The notes: generated by a model not told the origin, from the letters alone. Shown: positions 6,674 through 15,237, counted from the first letter of the stretch. The stretch is 20,583 nt of DNA from Dehalococcoidia bacterium (GCA_003153955.1 PMCB01000058.1:1-20583), one strand, 5' to 3'. Numbers and translations: made by a program.

Positions 6674-6703
6674 TATTGTAATTGATTAAAAGGCATTACA
6701 ATA
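6674..6703 (+). promoter_or_regulatory. 9-bp inverted repeat just downstream of the ABC promoter
   Basis: TATTGTAAT (6674-6682) and ATTACAATA (6695-6703) form a perfect inverted repeat, with arm centres 21 bp apart, close to two helical turns. It carries the same TTACAAT core as the sites at 5680, 6600 and 6647. An operator in the early transcribed region is the simplest reading; a weak RNA hairpin is possible. Confidence 0.5.
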
Positions 6704-6799
6704 AAGGAGGAAAAGCTCAGGCAGCAACTGGAATCAGCATTTTAATTTTCTGATGCACGGTCAATGCTGACTAAAGAAACACTGAGTTTGCTCTAAGAG
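6704..6799 (+). other. Structured leader of the ABC operon with orphan ribosome site and 10-codon mini-ORF
   Basis: AAAGGAGG (6703-6710) is a perfect Shine-Dalgarno sequence, but no ATG, GTG or TTG follows at usable distance. TCAGCATT (6734-6741) and AATGCTGA (6763-6770) are perfect complements. A mini-ORF, MLTKETLSLL, runs from 6764 to the TAA at 6794-6796, in the same frame as and three bases before the ABC start codon, which itself has only a weak ribosome site. Translational coupling or attenuation is possible; decay of an older gene is the alternative. Confidence 0.3.
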
Positions 6800-7804
6800 A
6801 TGACGACGGTAGTAAAAAACGAAAAAGTCCTGGAAGTCAAAAATCTTCGAACCTATTTCTACATTCAAGAAGGTGAACTCAAAGCAAATGATGACTTGAG
6901 TTACTACGTCAACAAAGGCGAAAGCGTAGCAGTCGTCGGTGAGAGCGCCTGCGGCAAAAGTGTCAGCGCCCTTTCGATTATGCGTCTTATTCCTTACCCG
7001 CCCGGCATCATTGTCGGAGGAGAAATCCTTTTTCAAGGGAAAGACCTGATGCTGGCCACGGAAGCAGAAATGCGCCATATCCGCGGTAACAGCATTGCCA
7101 TGGTTTTCCAGGAGCCGACCACGTCGTTAAACCCGGTGCTCACGGTAAAACGGCAAATATCGGAGAGTCTGGAACTGCACCGCGGCATGGACAAGAACGA
7201 ATCATTTCAGGAAACCGTCCGGTTGTTAAAACTTGTCGGTATCCCGGATTCAGAAAAAAGAGCCAACGACTACCCGTTCCAATTCAGCGGCGGTATGCAG
7301 CAGAGAATCATGATCGCCATGGCTTTAAGCTGCAACCCTTCACTGCTTATCTGCGATGAACCGACAACCTCCCTGGATGTTACCGTACAGGCCCAATTGC
7401 TGGAAATTATCGATGGACTGAGAGAACGGTTCGGCACATCCGTAATCACTATCACCCATAATCTGGGCATTGTCGCCCGTTACGTTGATCGCGTAAATGT
7501 AATGTACGCCGGTAAAATTGTGGAGACTGCCACTACCGAAGATCTGTATGCCAATCCCTGCCACCCGTATACCATTGGATTATTAGCCTCCGTTCCGCGT
7601 TTGGATGTCAGTAAAAAGAAATCACTGCGGATGATCAAAGGTTTACCGCCTAACCTGGCACACTTACCAGGCGGTTGTCCTTTCCATCCCCGTTGTGATT
7701 GGGCGATGCCCAAATGCCGTTTGGAATACCCGCCGCTGGAAAAGGTCGGAGAAAATCATTATCGTGCCTGCTTTGCTGAGCTCAGCAAATTAAAGAAACA
7801 GTAA
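6800..7804 (+). CDS. Peptide/nickel-type ABC transporter ATP-binding protein, DppD/OppD family
   Basis: This 334-residue ATPase has Walker A GESACGKS (47-54), Q-loop FQEP (103-106), signature FSGGM (162-166), Walker B LLICDE (182-187) and H-loop His220. The C-terminal oligo_HPY region (HPYTIGLL, 255-262) is followed by a Cys cluster (Cys293, 299, 306, 324) of the kind that can bind an iron-sulfur cluster in some Opp/Dpp ATPases. An in-frame TAA two codons before the ATG fixes the start at 6800; the ribosome site is weak. It would energise import of oligopeptides, dipeptides or metal chelates at the inner face of the membrane, as a heterodimer with the following gene product. No permease or binding protein is present nearby, so the substrate is unknown. 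Confidence 0.93.
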   Translation: MTTVVKNEKVLEVKNLRTYFYIQEGELKANDDLSYYVNKGESVAVVGESACGKSVSALSIMRLIPYPPGIIVGGEILFQGKDLMLATEAEMRHIRGNSIAMVFQEPTTSLNPVLTVKRQISESLELHRGMDKNESFQETVRLLKLVGIPDSEKRANDYPFQFSGGMQQRIMIAMALSCNPSLLICDEPTTSLDVTVQAQLLEIIDGLRERFGTSVITITHNLGIVARYVDRVNVMYAGKIVETATTEDLYANPCHPYTIGLLASVPRLDVSKKKSLRMIKGLPPNLAHLPGGCPFHPRCDWAMPKCRLEYPPLEKVGENHYRACFAELSKLKKQ

Positions 7805-7826
7805 TACAAGTGAGGGTTTTCGTATA

Positions 7827-8840
7827 ATGAAAGATAATACTCATCTGATTGAAGTTGAAAACCTGTATATGTACTTCCCGGTGACGGCCGGTGTTTTCCA
7901 GAAAAGAATCGCTGACGTCAAAGCCGTGGATGGCGTTTCCTTCTATATCAAGAAAGGCGAAACGCTTGGTTTAGTCGGTGAAAGCGGTTGCGGAAAAACA
8001 ACTACCGGGCGCTGCATCCTCCAACTGTACGAGGGGATCAAAGGGAACGTCTATTTTGAAGGCGTGAACCTCGCCAATCTGAAGAAAGAACAGATGCGGA
8101 AAATGCGCCGCAACATGCAATTGATCTTTCAAGACCCGTACGCATCGCTGGATCCGCGTATGACAGCCGGCGATATCATCGGTGAACCGATTAAGGTGCA
8201 TCATCTGGCTTCGGGAAAAGAATATCGCGAACAGGTGGAAGAACTCTTCCGCATGGTCGAACTCGAACCGTCGATGGCCGGCCGGTATCCGCATGAATTC
8301 AGCGGCGGCCAGCGCCAGCGTATCGGTATTGCCCGCGCCCTGGCAGTCCGGCCCAAGTTTATTGTCTGCGATGAACCGGTATCCGCATTGGACGTTTCCA
8401 TCCAGGCACAAATCATCATTCTCCTTGAGAAACTCAGGGAAGAAATGGGCCTCACTTATCTGTTCATCGCCCACGACCTTTCCGTGGTGCGCAATATCAG
8501 CGACCGTGTCGCGGTTATGTATTTGGGAAAAGTTGTCGAAATAACCCACAGCGATGAGCTTTACGCTAACCCGCTGCATCCATATACAATCGCATTGCTG
8601 TCCGCAGTGCCTATTCCCGATCCTAAAGTCGACCGCACCCGTAAGCGTATCATCCTGAAGGGTGATGTACCCAGCCCGGTCAATCCCCCGAAGGGTTGCC
8701 GTTTCAATCCCAGGTGTCAGTTGGCGATTGACATCTGCCGGGAAGTAGAACCCGAATTGAAACTGGTAGGCGAGGAGCACTGGGTTTCATGTCACCTGGT
8801 GAAAGGAACCGGAGTTACTGCTAATCCTTTAGTCCGTTAG
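7827..8840 (+). CDS. Peptide/nickel-type ABC transporter ATP-binding protein, DppF/OppF family
   Basis: The 337-residue partner ATPase follows the first by 22 nt. It has Walker A GESGCGKT (51-58), Q-loop FQDP (101-104), consensus signature FSGGQ (158-162), Walker B FIVCDE (178-183) and His216. The C-terminal HPYTIALL element and four cysteines (291, 297, 304, 322) match the first subunit. GAGGG lies about 11 nt before the ATG, slightly distant. D-type and F-type subunits normally pair as the two ATPases of one Dpp/Opp importer. Their isolation here, with the operon apparently ending in the inverted repeat after the stop codon, means they must work with membrane subunits encoded elsewhere. Confidence 0.93.
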   Translation: MKDNTHLIEVENLYMYFPVTAGVFQKRIADVKAVDGVSFYIKKGETLGLVGESGCGKTTTGRCILQLYEGIKGNVYFEGVNLANLKKEQMRKMRRNMQLIFQDPYASLDPRMTAGDIIGEPIKVHHLASGKEYREQVEELFRMVELEPSMAGRYPHEFSGGQRQRIGIARALAVRPKFIVCDEPVSALDVSIQAQIIILLEKLREEMGLTYLFIAHDLSVVRNISDRVAVMYLGKVVEITHSDELYANPLHPYTIALLSAVPIPDPKVDRTRKRIILKGDVPSPVNPPKGCRFNPRCQLAIDICREVEPELKLVGEEHWVSCHLVKGTGVTANPLVR

Positions 8841-8851
8841 TGATGGAATTA

Positions 8852-8902
8852 AGGCGAACTGCGTTTATTATCTGTATTGCTTCCTGATATCGCAGTTCGC
8901 CT
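8852..8902 (+). terminator. Long inverted repeat after the ABC ATPase pair, possible terminator
   Basis: AGGCGAACTGCG (8852-8863) and CGCAGTTCGCCT (8891-8902) are perfect 12-bp complements separated by 27 nt, starting 11 nt after the stop codon. Inside the loop TATC and GATA can extend the stem. Only a broken T tract follows (TATTTTGTGTG), so termination is likely but not textbook. Confidence 0.55.
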
Positions 8903-8921
8903 GTATTTTGTGTGATATTTT

Positions 8922-8950
8922 TTGTTTTAGTGTATCATAGAAAGTATATC
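8922..8950 (+). promoter_or_regulatory. Possible promoter of the foldase-ABC operon
   Basis: TTGTTT (8922-8927), 17 nt and TATATC (8945-8950) lie 30 nt before the ATG at 8980, after the inverted repeat that probably ends the previous unit. The match to consensus is only moderate. Confidence 0.35.
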
Positions 8951-8979
8951 CTAAAAACAGAGGGGCCCGATAACAACTC

Positions 8980-10140
8980 ATGCCTAAACAAAATAAGCCG
9001 GTACAAGATAATAACGAGCTTCCTAAAAAACCTACGGAAACAAAAGAAGCAAAGCAGCGCCGAAGAAGAACCAACGCGATTATCACAGCTTCGGCAATAT
9101 TGGCATTTATCATTATTGTCGCCGGCGGTGGCTGGTATTGGGTTTATCAGGTGCCGCTGAAAGCCCCCGTAATTAAGGTCAACGACCAGACTATTTCGAT
9201 CATGTATTTACTGAATCTCACTCTCATGAACTCCTCCGCACCGACCGATACCATGAGTATGATTCAAAGCATTATCGATAATTGTATCGTTGAACAAGTC
9301 GCTTCTCAGCCTCCCTATAACATAAAAGTCAGCGAATCCGATATTGACAAAGGATTAAGAGCGGAAGCTAACGCTTATTATTACGGCACCGATACATCCA
9401 CATCTTCGACCACCACTACCACCACGACGGCAAAAACCGTAACCGATGCTGAGTTTAACGAATGGTACCGCCAGCAGTTGAACAAATCCCAGCTTTCCGC
9501 AACCCAGTTCCGCGAACTCGAAAAGGTCGCGTTAATTGAAACACAGCTGGAAACTTACCTCGAAGCCAGAATGCCGACCACTACAGATCAACTGCATATT
9601 TACGATATCGTTGCTAACGACCTGACCACCGCCCAGGATATTCAAACCCGGATCAATAACGGAGAAGATTTTCAGACAATCGCCAAAGAACAATCTCAAG
9701 ACTCGAATACACGCGCCAAGGGCGGGGATATGGGTTGGCTCCCTTTGACCGCTTTGGATTCCAGTTTATCAGCTACGGCGAATAATTTACCCATCGGGCA
9801 GGTTAGCTCCCCGGTGCAAACCAGCACGGCGGCACAAGCCGCACAATCATCCTCAAATGGTTCGAATACTGAACCATATTACCTGCTGATGGTTACGGAA
9901 AAATCAACGGGGAGAGAAATCGATCCCCAATATGTCAGTTACCTGCAAACCAACCTCATGCAGGACTGGCTGGCAAAACAATCCGGCATTCAAAAAATAC
10001 ACCTCTACGGGAAAGGCGCTAACGGCGGTTATGATTCTGAAACTTCAGCCTTCTTACAATATGAAATACAAAAGTTGGCTGCTTCCCGCGGCATTACATT
10101 GACTACTACAACGACATCAAATAATCTGTTAGGACAATAG
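8980..10140 (+). CDS. Membrane-anchored parvulin-type peptidyl-prolyl isomerase / SurA-PrsA-like foldase
   Basis: The 386-residue protein has a charged cytoplasmic N-terminus (RQ-rich, RRRR at 27-30), one membrane anchor (about 33-57), a SurA_N-like chaperone region (about 62-200) and a parvulin domain (about 203-307). The parvulin part shows the typical 'RINNGEDFQTIAKEQSQD', GGDMGWL (248-254) and 'LPIGQVSSPVQT' signatures. A poly-Thr insert (138-152) interrupts the chaperone region. It should act outside the membrane, helping exported proteins fold. GAGGGG is 15 nt before the ATG, further than usual. The gene lies 11 nt before the GldA-like ATPase, so the foldase and ABC proteins are probably coexpressed. 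Prolyl isomerase activity is inferred from family only. Confidence 0.85.
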   Translation: MPKQNKPVQDNNELPKKPTETKEAKQRRRRTNAIITASAILAFIIIVAGGGWYWVYQVPLKAPVIKVNDQTISIMYLLNLTLMNSSAPTDTMSMIQSIIDNCIVEQVASQPPYNIKVSESDIDKGLRAEANAYYYGTDTSTSSTTTTTTTAKTVTDAEFNEWYRQQLNKSQLSATQFRELEKVALIETQLETYLEARMPTTTDQLHIYDIVANDLTTAQDIQTRINNGEDFQTIAKEQSQDSNTRAKGGDMGWLPLTALDSSLSATANNLPIGQVSSPVQTSTAAQAAQSSSNGSNTEPYYLLMVTEKSTGREIDPQYVSYLQTNLMQDWLAKQSGIQKIHLYGKGANGGYDSETSAFLQYEIQKLAASRGITLTTTTTSNNLLGQ

Positions 10141-10151
10141 TTTAGAAGAAT

Positions 10152-11114
10152 ATGGAACAAAATAAAACCGGTGAGAAAAATTCCTTAATCAAAGTACGCC
10201 ATCTGACCAAGTACTACGGAAAAAGATTAGCCGTAGACAATATCAGTTTTGATATCGGTAAAGGCGAAATCGTGGGGCTGCTGGGGCCGAATGCCGCCGG
10301 TAAAAGCACTACAATGCGTATTCTTACCGGATTCATGATGCCCACTAAGGGCGATACATTTATTGCCGATTGTAATATGGTTTCTAATTCGTTGGAGGGT
10401 CGCAAACATATCGGGTACATGCCCGAATCCGTGCCTCTTTACACTGACATGACAGTGCGTGATTACCTGGATTTCTTTGCCCGCCTTCGCGGGGTGCCGA
10501 GAGATCGCGCCCGTAAGCGTATTAACGAAGTGGTTACTCTTTGCAGCCTGGAAGAATATGTCGATACGGTCATCGGCAAACTCTCCAGAGGTTACAAGCA
10601 GAGGGTGGGGTTAGCCCAGGCGATCGTCCACGAACCGGAGGTTTTAATTCTGGATGAACCGACGGTCGGTATCGACCCCATTCAGGTTTCTCAAACCAGG
10701 AACCTGATCAAAGAGCTGGGTAAAGAACATACTATTTTGTTATCCACGCATATCCTGCCCGAAGTTACCATGACCTGTAACCGGGTAATCATTATCCATA
10801 AAGGTAAAATCGTGGCTGAAGACCGTATGGAAAATCTTTCCGCAATTACTAAGGGTTCCCGGCGTCTGCGCGTGGAAGTTAAAGGCCCCACCGATCAGAT
10901 TATCAGACGTCTGCAGCGAATTGACGGCGTGCGCAAAGTTTCGAAAGAAGGCAATTATCTGATGGTGGAAAGTCCGATCAATATCGACCCGAGAGGACAG
11001 ATCACCGAAACAATTGTCAAAAGCGGTTGGACTCTTCTTTCTATCGATTCGGTGGAAATGAGTCTGGAAGATATCTTCCTTCAGCTTACAACTAAAGAGG
11101 AGAACCCCCAATGA
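10152..11114 (+). CDS. ABC-2 type transporter ATP-binding protein, GldA-like
   Basis: This 320-residue protein has Walker A GPNAAGKS (45-52), the GldA-type replacement of the Q-loop by YMPESVPLY (89-97), the variant signature LSRGYKQR (144-151), Walker B VLILDEP (164-170) and His200. The C-terminal about 90 residues form the regulatory extension common in NodI/GldA-type ATPases. The stop codon overlaps the permease start in ATGA, showing tight translational coupling. With the following genes it forms a GldA-F-G-type unit. In Bacteroidetes that set is linked to gliding, but in other phyla its cargo is unknown; export or remodelling of envelope material is a guess. Confidence 0.92.
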   Translation: MEQNKTGEKNSLIKVRHLTKYYGKRLAVDNISFDIGKGEIVGLLGPNAAGKSTTMRILTGFMMPTKGDTFIADCNMVSNSLEGRKHIGYMPESVPLYTDMTVRDYLDFFARLRGVPRDRARKRINEVVTLCSLEEYVDTVIGKLSRGYKQRVGLAQAIVHEPEVLILDEPTVGIDPIQVSQTRNLIKELGKEHTILLSTHILPEVTMTCNRVIIIHKGKIVAEDRMENLSAITKGSRRLRVEVKGPTDQIIRRLQRIDGVRKVSKEGNYLMVESPINIDPRGQITETIVKSGWTLLSIDSVEMSLEDIFLQLTTKEENPQ

Positions 11115-11830
11115 AAAAAATCAGCATCATTGCGGGCAAAGAACTCCGGGGATATCTATATTCACCGATGGCATACATTATTTTCAGTGTTTTTCTGGTG
11201 CTTACCGGCTGGTATTTCGGTTCGTATTTAAGACAAATCGATTATAATAATACGACAATTCAGGGCTTCCTGACGATCGCCGGGCCTTGTCTTTTGGCGT
11301 TTGCCGCGATAATAACTATGCGTTCACTATCCGAAGAAAAAAAGATGGGAACATGGGAGTTGCTGTTGACATCGCCGGTCAGCGATACCGACGTAGTGTT
11401 AGGCAAATTTGTGGCCGGCTTGGGACTCATGATTGTATTACTAATCTTAACGATGTATTATCCGCTGCTTCTCTATATTTTAGGCGGCGCCCCGGATGCC
11501 GGGCCGATATGGGCAAGTTACCTCGGATTGCTGCTTCTCGGCAGTGCCGCCATCGCGATCGGGATTTTTTTCTCATCGTTAACCAACAACCAGATTATTT
11601 CCGTCGTGGTTTCCGGCGGGACCTTAGCGGCCTTATGGGGAATGGGCTACGCAATTATTTACATTCCCAAGGGTTTTCAACAGGTTGTCAGCTTTATTTC
11701 TTTTAAATCGAATTTCAATAACTTTAATATTGGTATTATCGATACCAGAAGTGTGATCTATTACCTGGGTATCACAGTATTATTCCTTTATTTGGCCGTC
11801 AGGTCCTTAGAAACCGGCAGGTGGAACTAA
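11111..11830 (+). CDS. ABC-2 type transporter permease, GldF-like
   Basis: The 239-residue protein is predicted to span the membrane six times (about 20-40, 52-70, 100-125, 134-157, 163-185, 213-231). Between helices 2 and 3 is the conserved EEKKMGTWELLLTSPVSD segment with 'VVLGKF', a hallmark of GldF/NosY-type permeases. The ATG overlaps the ATPase stop, and its own TAA abuts the next ATG at 11831. It forms the membrane channel for the GldA-like ATPase. Confidence 0.92.
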   Translation: MKKISIIAGKELRGYLYSPMAYIIFSVFLVLTGWYFGSYLRQIDYNNTTIQGFLTIAGPCLLAFAAIITMRSLSEEKKMGTWELLLTSPVSDTDVVLGKFVAGLGLMIVLLILTMYYPLLLYILGGAPDAGPIWASYLGLLLLGSAAIAIGIFFSSLTNNQIISVVVSGGTLAALWGMGYAIIYIPKGFQQVVSFISFKSNFNNFNIGIIDTRSVIYYLGITVLFLYLAVRSLETGRWN

Positions 11831-13390
11831 ATGCAGACACTAATTTTCGCTCTACTCGGCTTAGTCTCCATTGTGGTAGGTTTCATTATTTCTTTAGTCC
11901 TGCCTGAAATCAAAGTAATCGCCTATGTGCTAATCGGCTTCGGCCTTATCCTGGTAGGTGCCGCCGCGGTCATCGATTTCCGCCGCGTGAAAGGCGCGGT
12001 AAGCAGCCGGCGCGGTAAATTCGGCACCGGCACCAGCGTCATGGTGATTGTTTTTGTGGGGATTATCATCTTCGTAAATGCCATCAGCGTCGGTGTTTAT
12101 CACCAGTTCGATTTATCGGCGCTTTCCCAGTTTACCCTGAGTCCTCAAACAAAAGATGTCCTGGCCAAAGTAAAAACGAACATCAATGTCCTCTGTTTCT
12201 TTTTGCCAACCGATGACAAATATCAAACCGAAACTTACGCGCTCAATATGCTGGATGAATACCAGAACTATACCAATGACCTGACCGTAAAGATAATTGA
12301 CCCGGATAAAAACCCCGAGGAAGCACGGCAGTATAATATTACCGATTCATCATTGTACGAATCGGTTGTCTTTAAAACCGATAAAGGCACCGTCCTGGTA
12401 ACGCCAACCCAAATAGTTGATCCGAGCACCGGTAACGTTTTCGCCGAAGACTATTTTACCAATGCCATCCTGCAGGTTACCGGACAACAGGAGAAACAGG
12501 TGTATTTCCTGACCGGCGACGGGGAAGCCAGTCCCTCAACCACTCTCACCGATCTTGCGTATGCCCTGAATACTGACCTTTTACAGGTACAAACCCTCGA
12601 CCTTCAAGTTCAAACCGCCATCCCCTCCGATTGCGCGGTGCTGGTAATTGCCGGCCCGACTACACCGATGACCGATGGCGAACGCCAGATTATTTCCGAT
12701 TACTTGCTAAGTGACGGCAAAGTAATTTTTATGACCAATCCCGGAGCGCCGAATGACGTGGCGCAGCTGCTTAAACCGTGGGGGGTAAACGTGCAGTCCG
12801 GCACGGTAATCGACCCTTCGTCTTATGTCGCGCCGAATATGAATATTTTACAAATCCCGTCAGCCCGTGATTTTATCGGAGAAACCAATGTTTATTTCCC
12901 CGGCGCCACGGCGATCATTGCGCAAACAACCGCGCCGGTTAACATGGATGTCACCCCGCTGCTCTGGACGACTTCGAACAGCTGGCTGGAAAAGAATTTT
13001 GACGCGTCAGTCACACCGAAGTTCGATCCATCGACCGAGATTCAACAATCGTATGCTGTCGGGGTTCTGATTAAACCCACTGATATCAAAGACAGTTCGG
13101 GGAATGATACAGGGGTGCCCTATCCGGGACCGTATGTTGTTGTGTTCGGTGATTCCGATTTTGTGGCCAATGCCAATTTTTACAGCGCTAACAACGCTGA
13201 CTTATTCCTGAGGCTGGTAAGTTATCTCGGAGCTGGTTCCGAAATAGTAACAATTCCGAATAAAAACCTCGCACAGCGCATGCTCATCCTCACGCCGGAA
13301 AAGAGGAATTTCCTCAATATTTCCAGCGTCGCTTTGCTGCCGGCGTTAGTCCTTATCATCGGAGTTCTAATGTGGTGGCGCCGCAGGTAG
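11831..13390 (+). CDS. GldG-like ABC transporter auxiliary membrane protein
   Basis: The 519-residue protein has three N-terminal membrane segments (about 3-24, 28-48, 68-90), a large extracytoplasmic region (about 91-495) and a final anchor (about 497-515) with a WWRRR tail. Directly after the third segment is the family signature FDLSALSQFTLSPQT (93-107), corresponding to 'FDLTxxxxYTLSxxT' of GldG/ABC_transp_aux proteins. Within the outer region, 'VYFLTGDGE' and 'VLVIAGPTTPMTDGE' match the Rossmann-like GldG domain. It starts at the base after the permease stop. It presumably acts as the extracytoplasmic partner of the GldA-F transporter. The fusion with GldF seen in some genomes is absent here. 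Confidence 0.88.
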   Translation: MQTLIFALLGLVSIVVGFIISLVLPEIKVIAYVLIGFGLILVGAAAVIDFRRVKGAVSSRRGKFGTGTSVMVIVFVGIIIFVNAISVGVYHQFDLSALSQFTLSPQTKDVLAKVKTNINVLCFFLPTDDKYQTETYALNMLDEYQNYTNDLTVKIIDPDKNPEEARQYNITDSSLYESVVFKTDKGTVLVTPTQIVDPSTGNVFAEDYFTNAILQVTGQQEKQVYFLTGDGEASPSTTLTDLAYALNTDLLQVQTLDLQVQTAIPSDCAVLVIAGPTTPMTDGERQIISDYLLSDGKVIFMTNPGAPNDVAQLLKPWGVNVQSGTVIDPSSYVAPNMNILQIPSARDFIGETNVYFPGATAIIAQTTAPVNMDVTPLLWTTSNSWLEKNFDASVTPKFDPSTEIQQSYAVGVLIKPTDIKDSSGNDTGVPYPGPYVVVFGDSDFVANANFYSANNADLFLRLVSYLGAGSEIVTIPNKNLAQRMLILTPEKRNFLNISSVALLPALVLIIGVLMWWRRR

Positions 13391-13418
13391 TCGATACTCT
13401 TCGCGCAGGGGGCGGACT

Positions 13419-14261
13419 TTGAAATTAAAGGCTATTTTGATATTGGTCGCTATTCTAGCTGTAGCGGGAACAACTTATTATTTTGTCACCCGGCCTAAAG
13501 CTCCGGTACAACCGACGGCGAAACACTTCGTCTGGAATTTTGATATGGACGAACTGCAAAACGTGACCTTTACTCTGCCCAAAGCCGGCAACGGCGGACT
13601 GACAGAATCTTTCGTCAAACATCCGGATAATAAGGAATTTTATTTTGATGTGGTTAATGGACCGGAAGTCGATAACCTGCGCTGGGGCGGCGGTATTCCG
13701 ATCCTCCTCAGCGGCCCCCAAGCCAACAGGATGATTTTGCCGTCCGCCACTGAGGCTCAATTACAGCAATACGGCTTAGACCCGGCAATTAAACCGCTGA
13801 ATATGGATATTAAATTAACCATTCTTATCGGCGGCACTCCGGTGAAATATGAAGTTTATGTCGGCGACAGTAATCCGGATGGCTCCAACTATTACGTGCG
13901 GCTGGCCGGTAACACAGATGTATATACTGTAGATAAATCCTGGTACGACGTCCTGGCGGATATTATCACCAATCCGCCGTATATCGCCGCGGCGTTGGCA
14001 ATCGATACTCCCACGGTATCATCGGCGACGGTCGCGGTCGGCGCCGCCGAAACGATTAGTGTTAATGTCACCAACAACGGCGATGTGACCGGAAGCTTTA
14101 CGCTCAACCTGCTCATCGGCGGAAACATTGTTGACTCCAAGGCCGTTACGCTGGGTGCCAGAGCCACCCAAGTTGTGACGTTCCAGGTAATTGAAAGTTC
14201 GCCGGGTAAATATGTAGCTTCAATCAATCAAACGCACAACGTATCGTTCACCGTACAATAA
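13419..14261 (+). CDS. DUF4340-like exported protein fused to a C-terminal CARDB-like domain
   Basis: A TTG start at 13419 with a G-rich ribosome site (AGGGGGCGG) gives 280 residues. Residues 4-23 are a signal anchor. About 36-185 resemble DUF4340 proteins, with 'WNFDMDELQNVTF', 'YGLDPA' (118-123), 'YYVRLAGNTDVYTV' and a final helix. From about 193 on there is a separate beta-sandwich of CARDB type: 'VSVNVTNNGDVTGSFTLNL'-like segments, 'LIGGNIVDSKAVTL' and a C-terminal strand ending in Gln. DUF4340 genes typically follow gldFG homologues, as here, but the added CARDB-like domain, usually a cell-surface adhesion or assembly module, is notable. The domain junction is judged by eye. It probably faces the outside and works with the GldG-like protein. 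Confidence 0.75.
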   Translation: MKLKAILILVAILAVAGTTYYFVTRPKAPVQPTAKHFVWNFDMDELQNVTFTLPKAGNGGLTESFVKHPDNKEFYFDVVNGPEVDNLRWGGGIPILLSGPQANRMILPSATEAQLQQYGLDPAIKPLNMDIKLTILIGGTPVKYEVYVGDSNPDGSNYYVRLAGNTDVYTVDKSWYDVLADIITNPPYIAAALAIDTPTVSSATVAVGAAETISVNVTNNGDVTGSFTLNLLIGGNIVDSKAVTLGARATQVVTFQVIESSPGKYVASINQTHNVSFTVQ

Positions 14262-14275
14262 GTCGGGTACCGGAA

Positions 14276-14638
14276 ATGCAGAATGTTGGCGTAGATATTA
14301 TTGAAATCAGCCGTATTGAGGCGATTATCAAGCGGTGGGGAAAAACGTTTCTGGAACGGGTTTTCACCCCGCAAGAACTGAAATCGTTCAGCAATACTTC
14401 ATCATTGGCCGCGCGTTTTGCCGCCAAAGAAGCTGTTTTAAAAGCAATCGGCGCTTGTGACAAAGGCATCAGCTGGAAAGACATCGAAATTCTGGCGGAA
14501 AGCAGCGGAAAACCGCTGGTGATACTGACAGGGAAAGCCAAATTACAAGCTGACGCTTCCGCAATTACGAAGATTAATATCAGCCTGTCTCACTCCAAAG
14601 ATTACGCGGTGGCTTTCGTCATTGGAGAAACTGCCTGA
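14276..14638 (+). CDS. acpS: Holo-[acyl-carrier-protein] synthase
   Basis: The 120-residue protein has the AcpS magnesium and CoA-binding signatures: GVDIIEISRIE with Asp7, RFAAKEAVLKAIG with Glu52 and Lys51, and ISLSHSKDYAVAFVI at the end. It transfers 4'-phosphopantetheine from CoA to a serine of acyl carrier protein, activating fatty acid synthesis. Length is normal. It lies 14 nt after the DUF4340-like gene, so it may be read from the same transcript, with only a weak ribosome site (CCGGAA). Its last 37 nt overlap the 3' end of the convergent NYN gene. Confidence 0.95.
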   Translation: MQNVGVDIIEISRIEAIIKRWGKTFLERVFTPQELKSFSNTSSLAARFAAKEAVLKAIGACDKGISWKDIEILAESSGKPLVILTGKAKLQADASAITKINISLSHSKDYAVAFVIGETA

Positions 14639-15186
14639 TTCGGGCGGGAATTTTTCCAGCAATTCTTCAATAGCCGTCCGTCGATTGTAATCACGCGGTC
14701 GGCCACATCTCGCAAAGTTCTGGAGTTACTTTCTTTTCCGAACAGCGCCACTTCGACATTCTGCCCATTGTTTTTCACCGCCTGGATCGCGCCAACATAA
14801 TCGGTATCGCCGGCTACCAGGATTGCCACGTCATAATTTCGTTTAAAACTGTGCGTCAGCAAATCCGTCGTCAACATTATGTCAATTCCTTTTTCATAGG
14901 GCGCGGTGGTCGGCCAGTTATTGTATACCAGACGTCCCAGACGTAATTCGGTGTAAGGAGTTGCCTGCACGCTGTCAAGAAATGCCTGCTGCCGGTGAAA
15001 ACGGTCCGGTTCCTGCTTCATCCCGACTTCGGCGTTATAATAATAACACCTGATTAGCCGTTTCTTCTCGATTAGCTTTTGACAGAGTTTGCCGATATCC
15101 AGGTCGGTGCGGTGAAAAACCTCTTTTAGGGAATGGTAAAGATTACTGCCGTCGATGAAGACCATGACCCGGTCATCTCTATCCAC
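14602..15186 (-). CDS. NYN/PIN-like ribonuclease-family protein (LabA/DUF88 type)
   Basis: A GTG start at 15186, with AAAGGA 9 nt upstream, gives 194 residues. The NYN catalytic acids are all present: Asp12 in VFIDGSNLY (9-17), Asp102 in KGIDIMLTTDLL (99-110), and Asp127/Asp129 in VAGDTDYVGAI (124-134). 'RVITIDGRLL' closes the fold near residue 164. The last about 18 residues are variable and are encoded in the stretch overlapping acpS. NYN proteins are metal-dependent nucleases acting mostly on RNA. The gene is the last of the nrdR-nrdJ-unknown-NYN series, 51 nt after the unknown gene, so it may be coexpressed with ribonucleotide reduction. No functional link is established. Confidence 0.87.
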   Translation of the reverse strand: MDRDDRVMVFIDGSNLYHSLKEVFHRTDLDIGKLCQKLIEKKRLIRCYYYNAEVGMKQEPDRFHRQQAFLDSVQATPYTELRLGRLVYNNWPTTAPYEKGIDIMLTTDLLTHSFKRNYDVAILVAGDTDYVGAIQAVKNNGQNVEVALFGKESNSRTLRDVADRVITIDGRLLKNCWKNSRPNQAVSPMTKATA

Positions 15187-15237
15187 TAATCACCGTCCTT
15201 TAAAAGTATCAAGTTATTATGTTAAATATCTTTAAAG

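Noticed and set aside
7971..8780. Long 269-residue minus-strand frame inside the DppF-like gene
   Set aside because: It is fully antisense to a well-conserved ATPase, its translation shows no family motif, and its start lacks a ribosome site.
9400..9432. ACC-rich tract in the foldase gene as a DNA repeat element
   Set aside because: It is a short in-frame poly-Thr insert with mixed codons, without flanking duplication.
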